9,752 nucleotides of DNA from Solobacterium sp. (GCA_017543005.1 JAFWEA010000223.1:1-9752); one strand, 5' to 3'. Numbered from the stretch's first letter, positions 1 to 6,770 are shown. Notes: a model not told the origin generated them from the sequence alone. A program made the numbers and translations.

Positions 1-26
1 ATTTCTTCTGTATTTACTTCACTCAT
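1..26 (-). CDS. scpB: Start of scpB, segregation and condensation protein B (partial)
   Basis: Only the first eight full codons (MSEVNTEE) lie in the window; the rest is beyond the left edge. The ATG at 26-24 overlaps the scpA stop codon (TGA at 25-23) in an ATGA arrangement, and an AGGA Shine-Dalgarno sits inside the end of scpA a few bases before the ATG. This is the usual scpA-scpB coupling in Bacillota. ScpB is the winged-helix kleisin-associated subunit of the SMC-ScpAB condensin. The identity rests on position and overlap, not on protein similarity, since too little is visible. Confidence 0.72.
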
Positions 27-760
27 GCAATTCCTGTCCCCCGAGAAAACCAGATGACGTCATTTTCGTCGACTGTAAAAACAAGTGTATGGAGCCGGGC
101 CAGATCCAGTACTGCCAGAAACGTCGCAATGAAGGTCGGTACATCATGGCAGTCATCCAGCAATGTTTCAAACCGGAAGGTCGGCGGCAGCCGGTCCAGT
201 TTGGCCCGTATTTCAAGTTCCCGGTCTTCCATGGAGATTTCCCTCTCGGTATACCGGGTTTCGATCGGTTTGGTCAGCTGCATCCGCATCAGGCAGCGCT
301 TCATGGCCCGCAGCAGCTCGTTGGCATTGCCGTCATAGGGCTCGTCATCCGGCGTGCGCATCCACTCTTCCGCCTCTTTCGCCAGCGGTCTGCTCATCTG
401 GTTCTGCCTGGCCTCAAACATCTGATACAGCGAGGAACTGACATCCTTGAACTGCTGGTATTCGAGCAGTCTTCTGACCAGTCTGTCCTTCGGATCCTCT
501 TCATATTCGTCCGTAAGGTCGCCGGTATCTTTCGGCAACAGCTTCCGGGACTTGTATTCAATCAGTTCAGCCAGTTCCACCAGATACTCACTGGCAATTT
601 CCAGGTGCATCTGCTGCATGGCATTCAGGTAGGCAATGTACTGATCGGTCAGAACGCTGACATCAAGATCAAAAAGATCAAGTTCTTTCTCCTTGATCAG
701 ATGGAGCATCAGGTCCAGCGGACCGTCAAACTGTTCTACCGAAACCTTGAACTCATCCAT
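23..760 (-). CDS. scpA: ScpA, kleisin subunit of SMC-ScpAB condensin
   Basis: This 245-residue protein bridges the SMC head and neck and binds ScpB, in the complex that compacts and separates sister chromosomes on the nucleoid. The N-terminus has the family signature FDGPLDLMLHLIKEKELDL (residues 11-29), followed by a helical region with EYLVELAELIEYKSRKLLP (about 58-76), which matches the SMC-neck binding domain. An acidic, charged middle (about 77-170) is the likely ScpB-binding linker. The C-terminus (about 185-245, PPTFRFETLLDD onward) fits the winged-helix domain that binds the SMC cap. Length is normal for the family. The ATG at 760 is chosen because the signature starts right after it and a TAA lies in frame at 775-773. 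No Shine-Dalgarno precedes it; a TATAAT lies 11 bases upstream. The gene ends in an ATGA overlap with scpB. Confidence 0.96.
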   Translation of the reverse strand: MDEFKVSVEQFDGPLDLMLHLIKEKELDLFDLDVSVLTDQYIAYLNAMQQMHLEIASEYLVELAELIEYKSRKLLPKDTGDLTDEYEEDPKDRLVRRLLEYQQFKDVSSSLYQMFEARQNQMSRPLAKEAEEWMRTPDDEPYDGNANELLRAMKRCLMRMQLTKPIETRYTEREISMEDRELEIRAKLDRLPPTFRFETLLDDCHDVPTFIATFLAVLDLARLHTLVFTVDENDVIWFSRGTGIA

Positions 761-771
761 ATACCGCAGTG

Positions 772-800
772 ATTATACCAAAAAAGACGTCTCTTCTCCA
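772..800 (-). promoter_or_regulatory. Candidate scpA promoter inside the leuS terminator
   Basis: On the minus strand TATAAT lies at 777-772, preceded by TGG (780-778), an extended -10 pattern. A weak -35-like TGGAGA lies at 800-795, giving a 17-base spacer. The expected transcription start near 765 would leave about five bases before the scpA ATG. The element overlaps the terminator hairpin of leuS. It is inferred from sequence match alone. Confidence 0.55.
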
Positions 801-818
801 TAGAATGAGACGTCTTTT
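780..818 (-). terminator. Rho-independent terminator of leuS
   Basis: Arms 782-793 and 807-818 are perfect 12-base complements (core AAGACGTCTC). The stem extends by four more pairs (794-797 with 802-805) past a bulged base at 806, leaving a CCAT loop. Read on the minus strand the hairpin is followed by six T (785-780). It lies six bases after the leuS stop and upstream of scpA. Confidence 0.92.
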
Positions 819-823
819 CGGGT

Positions 824-3220
824 TTATGCCGCAACGATATTGACGATCTTGTTCGGGATGACGATGACCTTGCGGATGGTCTTGCCGTCCGTAAAGGCCT
901 TCACCGATTCCAGGGCCAGGGCAGCCGCTTCCACATCCGCCTTGTCGGCATCTGTTTCCGCTTCAAACCGGCCTCTGACCTTGCCGTTAACCTGGACGAT
1001 GATGGTTACCTTATCCTTGACAAGCTTGGTTTCATCGCAGACCGGCCACGGTTCATAGGTGATGGTCTCCCTGCCGGTTACCTGGCTGTAGAGTTCTTCA
1101 CCCAGATGCGGGGCATAACAACTGAAGATCTTCAGGAAGTTGGCAAACATGTCCCGGCTGACCTTGCCGTTCTTGTAGACATCGTTAATGAAGATCATCA
1201 TCTGGGAAATGGCTGTATTGAGGTTCAGCGATTCGATATCGGCCGTTGCCTTCTTGACCAGAAAGTTGTAGCTATAGTCCAGTTCCGGGGTAGCCTCATC
1301 AACGATCATATTGCCGTTTTCGACAATGCGGTTGACTCTCTCCAGCCACTTTCTGGCGCCGTCCACACCGGTTGTGGACCACGGTAGCGAAGCTTCCAGC
1401 GGACCCATGAACATTTCATAGAGACGCAGCGTATCGGCCCCGTGGCTGTGGACCAGGTCATCCGGGTTGATGACATTGCCCAGGGACTTGGACATCTTGA
1501 CGCCGTTTTCACCGAGGATCATGCCCTGATGGAACAGTTTCTTGAACGGTTCCGGGGTGCTGACAACACCGCAGTCATAGAGCACCTTGTGCCAGAAGCG
1601 GGAGTACAGCAGATGCAGCACGGCATGTTCGGCGCCGCCCACATACAGGTCGACCGGCAGCCAGTGATCCAGCAGTGCCTTGTCGGCGAGGGCTTCGTTG
1701 TTGTGAGGATCGAGATAGCGCATGTAGTACCAGCAGGAACCGGCCCACTGCGGCATGGTGTTGGTCTCACGGACGCCCTTCATGCCGTCGATTTCCACAT
1801 TCAGCCAGTCTTCGCAGTGTGCCAGCGGGCTTTCCCCGTCATCACTTGGCTGGTAGTTGTCGGTTACCGGCAGTTCCAGCGGCAGATCGCTTGTATCGAC
1901 TGTGCGCAGGGTTCCGTCTTCCATATGGATGATCGGAATCGGTTCTCCCCAATAACGCTGTCTGGAGAACAGCCAGTCACGCAGCTTATACTGCACCTTC
2001 TTCTCACCGACTTTGTTTTCTTCCAGCCAGTCCAGCATCTTCGCAATGGCATCTTCCTTGTTCAGACCGTTCAGCCAGTCACTGTTGATGTGCAGGCCGT
2101 CTTCAGTCCAGGCTGCTTCTTCGATATTGCCGCCTTCGAGGACCGGAATGATATCCAGACCGAATTTCTTCGCAAAATCATAGTCACGCTCATCGTGGGC
2201 CGGAACCGCCATGATGGCGCCGGTACCGTAGGAAGCCAGGACATAGTCGGCAATCCAGATCGGAATCTCTCTGCCGTTGACCGGGTTGATGGCATAGGCA
2301 CCGGTGAAAACACCGGTCTTTTCCTTGTTCAGATCCGTCCGCATCAGGTCGGATTTATGGCTCGCTTCTTCCTTGTAAGCCTGCACCGCATCCCACTGTT
2401 CCTTGGTGGTGATGGCATCGATAAACGGATGTTCCGGGCTCAGGACACAGTATGTCGCCCCAAACAGGGTGTCACACCGGGTTGTGAACACCGTGAATTC
2501 CTTATCGGTATCCTTGATCTTGAAGACCACATCCGCACCGACCGACTTGCCGATCCAGTTGCGCTGCATTTCAATGGTGCTCTGCGGCCAGTCAACCTGT
2601 TCCAGGTCTTCCAGCAGCCGCTCGGCATATGCTGTAATGCGCAGCACCCACTGCCGCATGTTCTTGCGGATGACCGGGTAACCGCCGCGCTCGCTCTTGC
2701 CGTCGATGACTTCTTCGTTGGCCAGGACCGCCTTCAGTTCCGGGCACCAGTTCACCGGCATTTCGGCCGTATAGGCAAGCCCCTGCTCATACAGTTTCAG
2801 GAAGATCCACTGGGTCCACTTGTAATAATCCGGATCACAGGTTCTGACTTCCCGGTCCCAGTCATAGCTGAAACCGAGTGACTTGATCTGTTCACGGAAA
2901 TGATCCACATTGGCATATGTGAATTCAGACGGATGATGGCCGGTAGCCAGGGCATACTGTTCAGCCGGCAGACCGAAGGCATCAAAGCCCATCGGATGCA
3001 TGACGTTGAACCCCTGCATGCGCTTCATGCGGGCAATGACGTCAGTTGCCGTGTAACCTTCCGGATGGCCGACATGCAGGCCCTGTCCGGACGGATACGG
3101 GAACATGTCCAGGACGTAATACTTCGGCTTGCTGAAGTCATACGCATCGGTTCTGAACGTCTTGTTCTTTTCCCAGTACTCCTGCCACTTCTTTTCAATT
3201 TCGCGGTGATTATAAGTCAT
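824..3220 (-). CDS. leuS: Leucyl-tRNA synthetase (LeuRS)
   Basis: A cytoplasmic class I aminoacyl-tRNA synthetase that attaches leucine to tRNA-Leu using ATP. It is 798 residues, the usual bacterial length. Visible landmarks: the HIGH-type motif HVGH (49-52); the CP1 editing domain with TTRCDTLFGATY (about 246-257) and GTGAIMAVPAHDERD (332-346), whose Asp343 matches the conserved aspartate that holds the amino group of the misacylated product; the tryptophan-rich WAGSCWYYMRYLDP catalytic-core motif (about 492-505); and KMSKS (575-579). The C-terminal end is the anticodon-binding and C-terminal domain region. Position 249 is Cys where many LeuRS have Pro (TTRPDT); this is probably lineage variation. 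The ATG at 3220 is preceded by GGGGAGG (3234-3228) with seven bases between. Expression is controlled by a leucine T-box leader immediately upstream. Confidence 0.98.
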   Translation of the reverse strand: MTYNHREIEKKWQEYWEKNKTFRTDAYDFSKPKYYVLDMFPYPSGQGLHVGHPEGYTATDVIARMKRMQGFNVMHPMGFDAFGLPAEQYALATGHHPSEFTYANVDHFREQIKSLGFSYDWDREVRTCDPDYYKWTQWIFLKLYEQGLAYTAEMPVNWCPELKAVLANEEVIDGKSERGGYPVIRKNMRQWVLRITAYAERLLEDLEQVDWPQSTIEMQRNWIGKSVGADVVFKIKDTDKEFTVFTTRCDTLFGATYCVLSPEHPFIDAITTKEQWDAVQAYKEEASHKSDLMRTDLNKEKTGVFTGAYAINPVNGREIPIWIADYVLASYGTGAIMAVPAHDERDYDFAKKFGLDIIPVLEGGNIEEAAWTEDGLHINSDWLNGLNKEDAIAKMLDWLEENKVGEKKVQYKLRDWLFSRQRYWGEPIPIIHMEDGTLRTVDTSDLPLELPVTDNYQPSDDGESPLAHCEDWLNVEIDGMKGVRETNTMPQWAGSCWYYMRYLDPHNNEALADKALLDHWLPVDLYVGGAEHAVLHLLYSRFWHKVLYDCGVVSTPEPFKKLFHQGMILGENGVKMSKSLGNVINPDDLVHSHGADTLRLYEMFMGPLEASLPWSTTGVDGARKWLERVNRIVENGNMIVDEATPELDYSYNFLVKKATADIESLNLNTAISQMMIFINDVYKNGKVSRDMFANFLKIFSCYAPHLGEELYSQVTGRETITYEPWPVCDETKLVKDKVTIIVQVNGKVRGRFEAETDADKADVEAAALALESVKAFTDGKTIRKVIVIPNKIVNIVAA

Positions 3221-3240
3221 TTTCTATCCTCCCCTGAAAG

Positions 3241-3267
3241 AAAAACGCCCTTATCTCTAAGGACGTT
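3241..3267 (-). terminator. Attenuator terminator of the leuS T-box
   Basis: Arms 3244-3253 and 3258-3267 pair over ten bases with one G-U, closing a GAGA loop, and are followed on the minus strand by TTTTT-C-TTT. The left arm of the terminator (CCUUAG part) can instead pair with CUAAGG just before the T-box motif, giving the mutually exclusive antiterminator. Confidence 0.9.
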
Positions 3268-3440
3268 ATAAAACGCGGTACCACCTTAGTTCATGATCGA
3301 AATCATGCGCTCTTTGTTCCGATAATGCCGGAAGGCAATTCCTCCCCGGCCGAGTTCGAAGCCGTCCATGTCCCGGGTTTCACCAGCCCCCGGGTCTCTC
3401 TGCCATGTCCGTGAATCTACTACTGCCGGTTCTGCAGAAT
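3241..3440 (-). ncRNA. Leucine-specific T-box riboswitch (leuS leader)
   Basis: The leader senses uncharged tRNA-Leu and lets transcription run into leuS. The 14-base T-box AAGGTGGTACCGCG is exact at 3287-3274. Its UGGU bulge would pair with a tRNA ending ACCA, the discriminator expected for tRNA-Leu. Stem I carries AGTA (S-turn side, about 3424-3421), AGAGA and GGTGAAA (distal bulge and loop, about 3384 and 3369), and the specifier loop GAA-CTC at 3357-3352. CTC is a leucine codon and matches the gene downstream. The base of Stem I is CCGGC (3429-3425) paired with GCCGG (3350-3346). A Stem III-type hairpin with a TTCG loop (CATGAT/ATCATG, about 3309-3294) precedes the antiterminator. The antiterminator pairs CUAAGG with CCUUAG. 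Specificity for leucine is read directly; the regulation follows from the known T-box mechanism. Confidence 0.94.
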
Positions 3441-3446
3441 AAATGT

Positions 3447-3475
3447 ATTTTAGCAAAGCCGGCAGAAAACATCAA
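3447..3475 (-). promoter_or_regulatory. leuS promoter
   Basis: On the minus strand TTGATG (3475-3470) and TAAAAT (3452-3447) are separated by 17 bases, with TG one base before the -10 (extended -10). Predicted start is near 3440, just before Stem I of the T-box. The -35 sits in the loop of the preceding gene's terminator and the spacer contains that hairpin's 3' arm. Confidence 0.75.
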
Positions 3476-3490
3476 TTGCTTTCTGCCGGC
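3458..3490 (-). terminator. Probable terminator of the M20 operon
   Basis: Arms 3480-3490 and 3458-3468 are perfect 11-base complements (GCCGGCAGAAA and TTTCTGCCGGC on the minus strand) around an 11-base loop, ten bases after the stop codon of the second M20 gene. The tail on the minus strand is only TTTGCT, so the T-run is weak. The stem is strong enough to call, with some readthrough possible. Confidence 0.65.
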
Positions 3491-3500
3491 AGATCAGATC

Positions 3501-4664
3501 TTATTCCTGATTCAGGTAATCAACCGCGACCTGAGCATACAGAGCAGATCCCACTTCGAAGGAACTCTCATCAACCCAGAAGAAATCGCTGTGGTGCGGG
3601 TATTCGCCGCCGGCCCCGAGATTGGCAAAGGCAGACGGGCAGAAATGCGTATATTCCGCAAAGTCTTCGCCACCCATGCCCGGCTGTGCTTCTTCCACGC
3701 ACTCCGGTGCATCCGTGATCTTCGCTGCGGCTTTTCTGGCCAGTTCGGTCATTCCGGCATCATTGACCAGGACTTCCGTCAGCATATTGTAGGTCAGTTC
3801 ATAATCGCAGCGGTACGCGTCGCAGGTGCCCTTGATGATCCGTTCCATCATGCCCGGCAGAGCATGGTGCAGGTCATAGTCGAAGCTGCGGTTTGTACCG
3901 GTCATGAAGGCCTCACCGGAGATGATGTTGAAACGGGTGCCGGTTTCCAGCTTGCCGACGGTCACAACGAGCGGCTTCATGGCAGCCACTTCACGGCTGA
4001 CAATTGTCTGCAGGTTCATGATGATTGCCGCGGCGCAGACCGAAGCGTCCACACAGGCTTCCGGGGCAGCCCCATGGCCGGCCCGGCCCTTGATCTTGAG
4101 GATCCATTCATCACAGGCCGCTGCCGAAGCACCCGGCATCATGAAGACATGACCGACCGGACGCTGGGCCCCGATATGAATGCCGAACATCGCATCAACG
4201 CCCTCAATCCCCTTCTGGGCAATGACGCTCTTGGCCCCCTGGGCAACTTCTTCACCCGGCTGGAAGACCAGTCTGACGGTACCGTGCAGTTCGTCCTTGA
4301 TTTCATTCAGGACCTTGGCAGCACCCAGCAGCATCGCTGTGTGGGTGTCGTGACCGCAGGCATGCATGAAGCCGTCATTGACGGATTTGAACGGGACATC
4401 TGTCTTCTCGGTAATGGACAGCGCGTCCATATCCGCCCGCAGGCCGATGGTCTTGCCCGGATAAGCGCCTTTGATCTCGGCAATGACACCGGACGGTTCC
4501 AGAACCCTGTAGGCAATCCCCATCTTTTCCAGTTCGGCTGCCACTATTTCGGTTGTCCGGTATTCCTCCATGCTCTTTTCCGGATGGGCATGGAAATCGT
4601 GCCGCAGGTCGATGACATACTGCGCATGCTTGTGAGCCAGTTCTCTGATGTTCTGCATTTTCAT
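3501..4664 (-). CDS. M20-family metallo-amidohydrolase, paralogue 1
   Basis: A 387-residue cytoplasmic M20D-type zinc-dependent amidohydrolase (group of N-acyl amino acid, hippurate, IAA-amino acid and N-acetyl-diaminopimelate hydrolases). The expected metal or catalytic residues are present: HACGHD (101-106, Cys103 and His105), the acid pair in QPGEE (135-139), His163 in GIHIG, and His358 in PHHSDFF near the C-terminus. RADMDAL (76-82) is also a family hallmark. The small lid or dimerisation domain lies at about 185-300. There is no signal peptide. ATG at 4664 is preceded by AAAGGAG (4675-4669). The gene starts 13 bases after the stop of the upstream paralogue, so the two are surely cotranscribed. 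The substrate cannot be read from sequence; N-acyl amino acids or a wall-derived acyl amino acid are both possible. It is about 60% identical, without gaps, to its neighbour. Confidence 0.92.
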   Translation of the reverse strand: MKMQNIRELAHKHAQYVIDLRHDFHAHPEKSMEEYRTTEIVAAELEKMGIAYRVLEPSGVIAEIKGAYPGKTIGLRADMDALSITEKTDVPFKSVNDGFMHACGHDTHTAMLLGAAKVLNEIKDELHGTVRLVFQPGEEVAQGAKSVIAQKGIEGVDAMFGIHIGAQRPVGHVFMMPGASAAACDEWILKIKGRAGHGAAPEACVDASVCAAAIIMNLQTIVSREVAAMKPLVVTVGKLETGTRFNIISGEAFMTGTNRSFDYDLHHALPGMMERIIKGTCDAYRCDYELTYNMLTEVLVNDAGMTELARKAAAKITDAPECVEEAQPGMGGEDFAEYTHFCPSAFANLGAGGEYPHHSDFFWVDESSFEVGSALYAQVAVDYLNQE

Positions 4665-4677
4665 TATTCTCCTTTAA

Positions 4678-5832
4678 TTATTTGTTCAGGAAATCAACCG
4701 CGAACTGGGCATACATTGCCGAGCCGATTTCCAGGGAATCTTCATTGATCCAGAAATAGTCACTGTGAACAGGATATTCCCCGCCGCCGCCGATCAGGCA
4801 GAATGTACCCGGGCAGTCAACCATGTATGCCGCAAAGTCTTCAGCCGCCATGATGGCATCGTGTTCCACCACATGATCCGGGCCGTCAGTGACCTTCAGA
4901 GCAGCCTGCTTGGCGATCTCGGTCATATCCGCCTTGTTGATGACCGGTTCGGTCATGAAGTTGTATTCGAACTCATATTCACATCTGTAGGCTTCACAGG
5001 TTGCCTTGATGATGCGTTCCATCATTTCCGGAATATGGTGATGCAGTTCGACATCGAAGCACCGGCAGGTACCGGTCATGACTGCTTCACCGGAGCAGAT
5101 GTTGAAACGGGTGCCGGAGTGCAGGCTGCCGACCGTGACAACCAGCGGCTTCATGGCAGCGACTTCACGGCTGACAATCGTCTGCAGGTTCATGACGATG
5201 GCTGAAGCACAGACGGTCGCATCCACGCCGTTTTCCGGGGCGCTGCCATGGGTGGCCTTACCGATGACCTTCAGCGTGAAGCCGTCACAGCTGGCCCAGG
5301 CACCGCCGCTGCGGTACGCAACCGTGCCGCATGGGATCAGCGGCCAGATATGCTGACCGTAGACACCGTCAACACCGTCCAGAACCTTCTGGTCGATGAA
5401 GGCATAGGCACCCTTGGCGATTTCCTCACCCGGCTGCCAGATCAGCCTGACCGTGCCGCAGAGTTCATCTTTCATATCATTGAGAATCCGGGCCGCACCC
5501 ATTAAGGAAGTCATATGGGTATCATGGCCGCAGGCGTGCATCATGCCTTCGGTTTCCGAACGGAACGGCACATCTGTCTTTTCCAATATTTCCAGGGCGT
5601 CAATATCCGCTCTCAGCATGACGGTTTTACCCGGTTTGCCGCCCTTGATTTCCGCCATAAGACCTGTCGGTTCCATGCGCTGATACGGGATCCCGAGCTT
5701 ATCCAGTTCAGCCGCAAGTCTGTTTGTTGTTTCAAATTCCTTGAATGATGGCTCCGGATGCCGGTGGCACTCCCGCCGGAGTTCCACGAGGTAAGGCATG
5801 ATCTCGTGAGCTCTTTCACGGATTGTCGTCAT
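4678..5832 (-). CDS. M20-family metallo-amidohydrolase, paralogue 2
   Basis: A 384-residue enzyme of the same M20D type and first gene of the two-gene operon. The metal and catalytic positions are intact: HACGHD (99-104, Cys101 and His103), QPGEE (133-137), His161 in GQHIW, and His356 in PVHSDYF. Aligned to the downstream paralogue with an offset of two residues, I count 230 identities in 384 positions and no gap. The least conserved stretch (about 140-180 here) includes the residues after His161 (HIWPLIPCG against HIGAQRPVG), so the two may prefer different acyl or amino acid parts of the substrate. ATG at 5832 is preceded by CAGGAGG about eight bases upstream. A promoter candidate lies just before it. 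No signal peptide or membrane segment is visible, so it acts in the cytoplasm on an imported or internally generated amide. Confidence 0.92.
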   Translation of the reverse strand: MTTIRERAHEIMPYLVELRRECHRHPEPSFKEFETTNRLAAELDKLGIPYQRMEPTGLMAEIKGGKPGKTVMLRADIDALEILEKTDVPFRSETEGMMHACGHDTHMTSLMGAARILNDMKDELCGTVRLIWQPGEEIAKGAYAFIDQKVLDGVDGVYGQHIWPLIPCGTVAYRSGGAWASCDGFTLKVIGKATHGSAPENGVDATVCASAIVMNLQTIVSREVAAMKPLVVTVGSLHSGTRFNICSGEAVMTGTCRCFDVELHHHIPEMMERIIKATCEAYRCEYEFEYNFMTEPVINKADMTEIAKQAALKVTDGPDHVVEHDAIMAAEDFAAYMVDCPGTFCLIGGGGEYPVHSDYFWINEDSLEIGSAMYAQFAVDFLNK

Positions 5833-5857
5833 AGTATTATCCTCCTGTTATGATTTG

Positions 5858-5886
5858 ATTTTAATTTGAATTCTGCCGCAAAACAA
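5858..5886 (-). promoter_or_regulatory. Candidate promoter of the M20 operon
   Basis: On the minus strand TTGTTT (5886-5881) and TAAAAT (5863-5858) are 17 bases apart, predicting a start near 5851 and a short leader holding the AGGAGG site. The -35 matches at three of six bases, so this is the best candidate in the region and not certain. Confidence 0.5.
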
Positions 5887-5962
5887 TACAGAGCACTTAC
5901 GCAAATGATATTTTTTTCAGTATTGCTCAAATTATTTTCATTTCTTTCATTTGCATATATTA

Positions 5963-6002
5963 AGAGTTTGCTAAAGAAGCCTTAAACTCTGCCCTGACAG
6001 AG
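5963..6002. repeat. Overlapping inverted repeats upstream of the GT51 gene
   Basis: AGAGTTT (5963-5969) is complementary to AAACTCT (5984-5990) across 14 bases. CTCTG (5987-5991) is complementary to CAGAG (5998-6002) across six bases. The two repeats share bases and cover the -35 area of the predicted GT51 promoter. There is no T-run on either side, so they look more like an operator than a terminator. Function is unknown. Confidence 0.4.
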
Positions 6003-6008
6003 ATCGTT

Positions 6009-6014
6009 TATAAT
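6009..6014 (+). promoter_or_regulatory. -10 box of the GT51 gene (leaderless transcript predicted)
   Basis: A perfect TATAAT ends six bases before the ATG at 6021, so the first transcribed base should be at or next to the A of the start codon. No convincing -35 is found 16 to 18 bases upstream. No Shine-Dalgarno is present. Confidence 0.65.
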
Positions 6015-6020
6015 AAAGAC

Positions 6021-6752
6021 ATGAAATTCATGAGACGTCTGATCCGAAATCTTGTCATCCTGCTGCTGGCGGTAATTATAATCGCCGGCTCGGCCCTGGC
6101 CTATACTGGCTACCGCTGTTACTGGAATGCGGTAACAGCCGTCAGTATCCCGGAAGCTGTTGCGGCATATGCCGACCTGCCGGGTACGGTTACCTATGAG
6201 CAGATGGATGAAGACTTTGTCAACGCGGTTGTAGCCGTGGAAGACAAGCGCTACTTCACCCGGGAAGGCATTGACTGGATTGCCATGTGCCGGGCGGTGC
6301 TCAACAACCTGCTGGCCGGACGCCCGGTTGAAGGCGGCAGCACCATTCCCCAGCAGATTGCCAAGAACCTGTATTTCATCGGTGTCGGCAAAACCCGCGG
6401 CCTGCCGGAAAAAACCGCGGAAATCTATATCATGCATGATCTTGAGGATCTCTACAGCAAGGAAGAACTGCTGGCCCTGTATGCCAGCATGAACTACTAT
6501 GGCGACGGTTACTGGGGTCTGGCCGAAGCTTCCATGGGCTACTATGGTGTCCCTTCTGACGATCTGACCATTGCCCAGGCCGCCATGCTGGCCGGCATCC
6601 CGAACGCTCCATCGGCCTACCAGCTATCGACCGGCTATGACCTGGCCGAATCCCGCTGGAAACGGGTTCTCAGGGATATGCTGGAAAATCATTATATTAC
6701 CCAGAAAGAATACGAACTGGCCCGCCAGGAAGACATGCACCCGGTACATTGA
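6021..6752 (+). CDS. Stand-alone GT51 peptidoglycan glycosyltransferase
   Basis: A 243-residue membrane-anchored monofunctional glycosyltransferase that would polymerise lipid II into glycan strands on the outer face of the membrane. One N-terminal membrane segment (about 7-28) follows a basic start (MKFMRRLIRN). Then come the GT51 motifs: VAVEDKRYFTREGID (71-85, catalytic Glu74), GGSTIPQQIAKNLY (105-118), KTAEIYIMHDLEDLYSKEELLALY (131-154, second Glu134), YYGDGYWGLAEASMGYYG (159-176) and AQAAMLAGIPNAPSAY (185-200). There is no transpeptidase domain, and the length fits monofunctional enzymes (MtgA or Mgt type). Substitutions against the consensus: Arg81 where the ED-x-x-F-x-x-H motif usually has His, Pro110 for Thr, and YAS for YLN at 154-156. 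The two catalytic glutamates remain. No Shine-Dalgarno precedes the ATG. The end of the gene lies inside its terminator. Confidence 0.9.
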   Translation: MKFMRRLIRNLVILLLAVIIIAGSALAYTGYRCYWNAVTAVSIPEAVAAYADLPGTVTYEQMDEDFVNAVVAVEDKRYFTREGIDWIAMCRAVLNNLLAGRPVEGGSTIPQQIAKNLYFIGVGKTRGLPEKTAEIYIMHDLEDLYSKEELLALYASMNYYGDGYWGLAEASMGYYGVPSDDLTIAQAAMLAGIPNAPSAYQLSTGYDLAESRWKRVLRDMLENHYITQKEYELARQEDMHPVH

Positions 6753-6768
6753 ATGCCCGGGTGCTTTT
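6737..6768 (+). terminator. Terminator overlapping the end of the GT51 gene
   Basis: GCACCCGG (6737-6744) and CCGGGTGC (6757-6764) are perfect complements followed by TTTT. The left arm encodes the last residues of the GT51 protein and the stop codon (6750-6752) lies in the loop. On the minus strand no T-run follows, so it does not clearly stop GNAT transcription. Confidence 0.85.
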
Positions 6769-6770
6769 CA

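Noticed and set aside
1442..2881. A 479-codon open frame on the plus strand, antisense to leuS
   Set aside because: It lies wholly opposite a clear leuS, shows no recognisable domain, and is a by-product of codon composition.
3405..4748. A 447-codon open frame on the plus strand, antisense to the M20 gene and the T-box
   Set aside because: It runs across the T-box, the leuS promoter and the end of a second gene; its composition is that of reversed M20 codons, and no start signal is evident.
824..5832. A new multi-gene defence or biosynthetic system on the minus strand
   Set aside because: All genes belong to well-known families (M20, leuS, scpAB), and the gene order is explained by separate operons with terminators between them.
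5994..5999. CTGACA as a -35 for the GT51 promoter
   Set aside because: It is only nine bases from the TATAAT, too close for a sigma-A type promoter.
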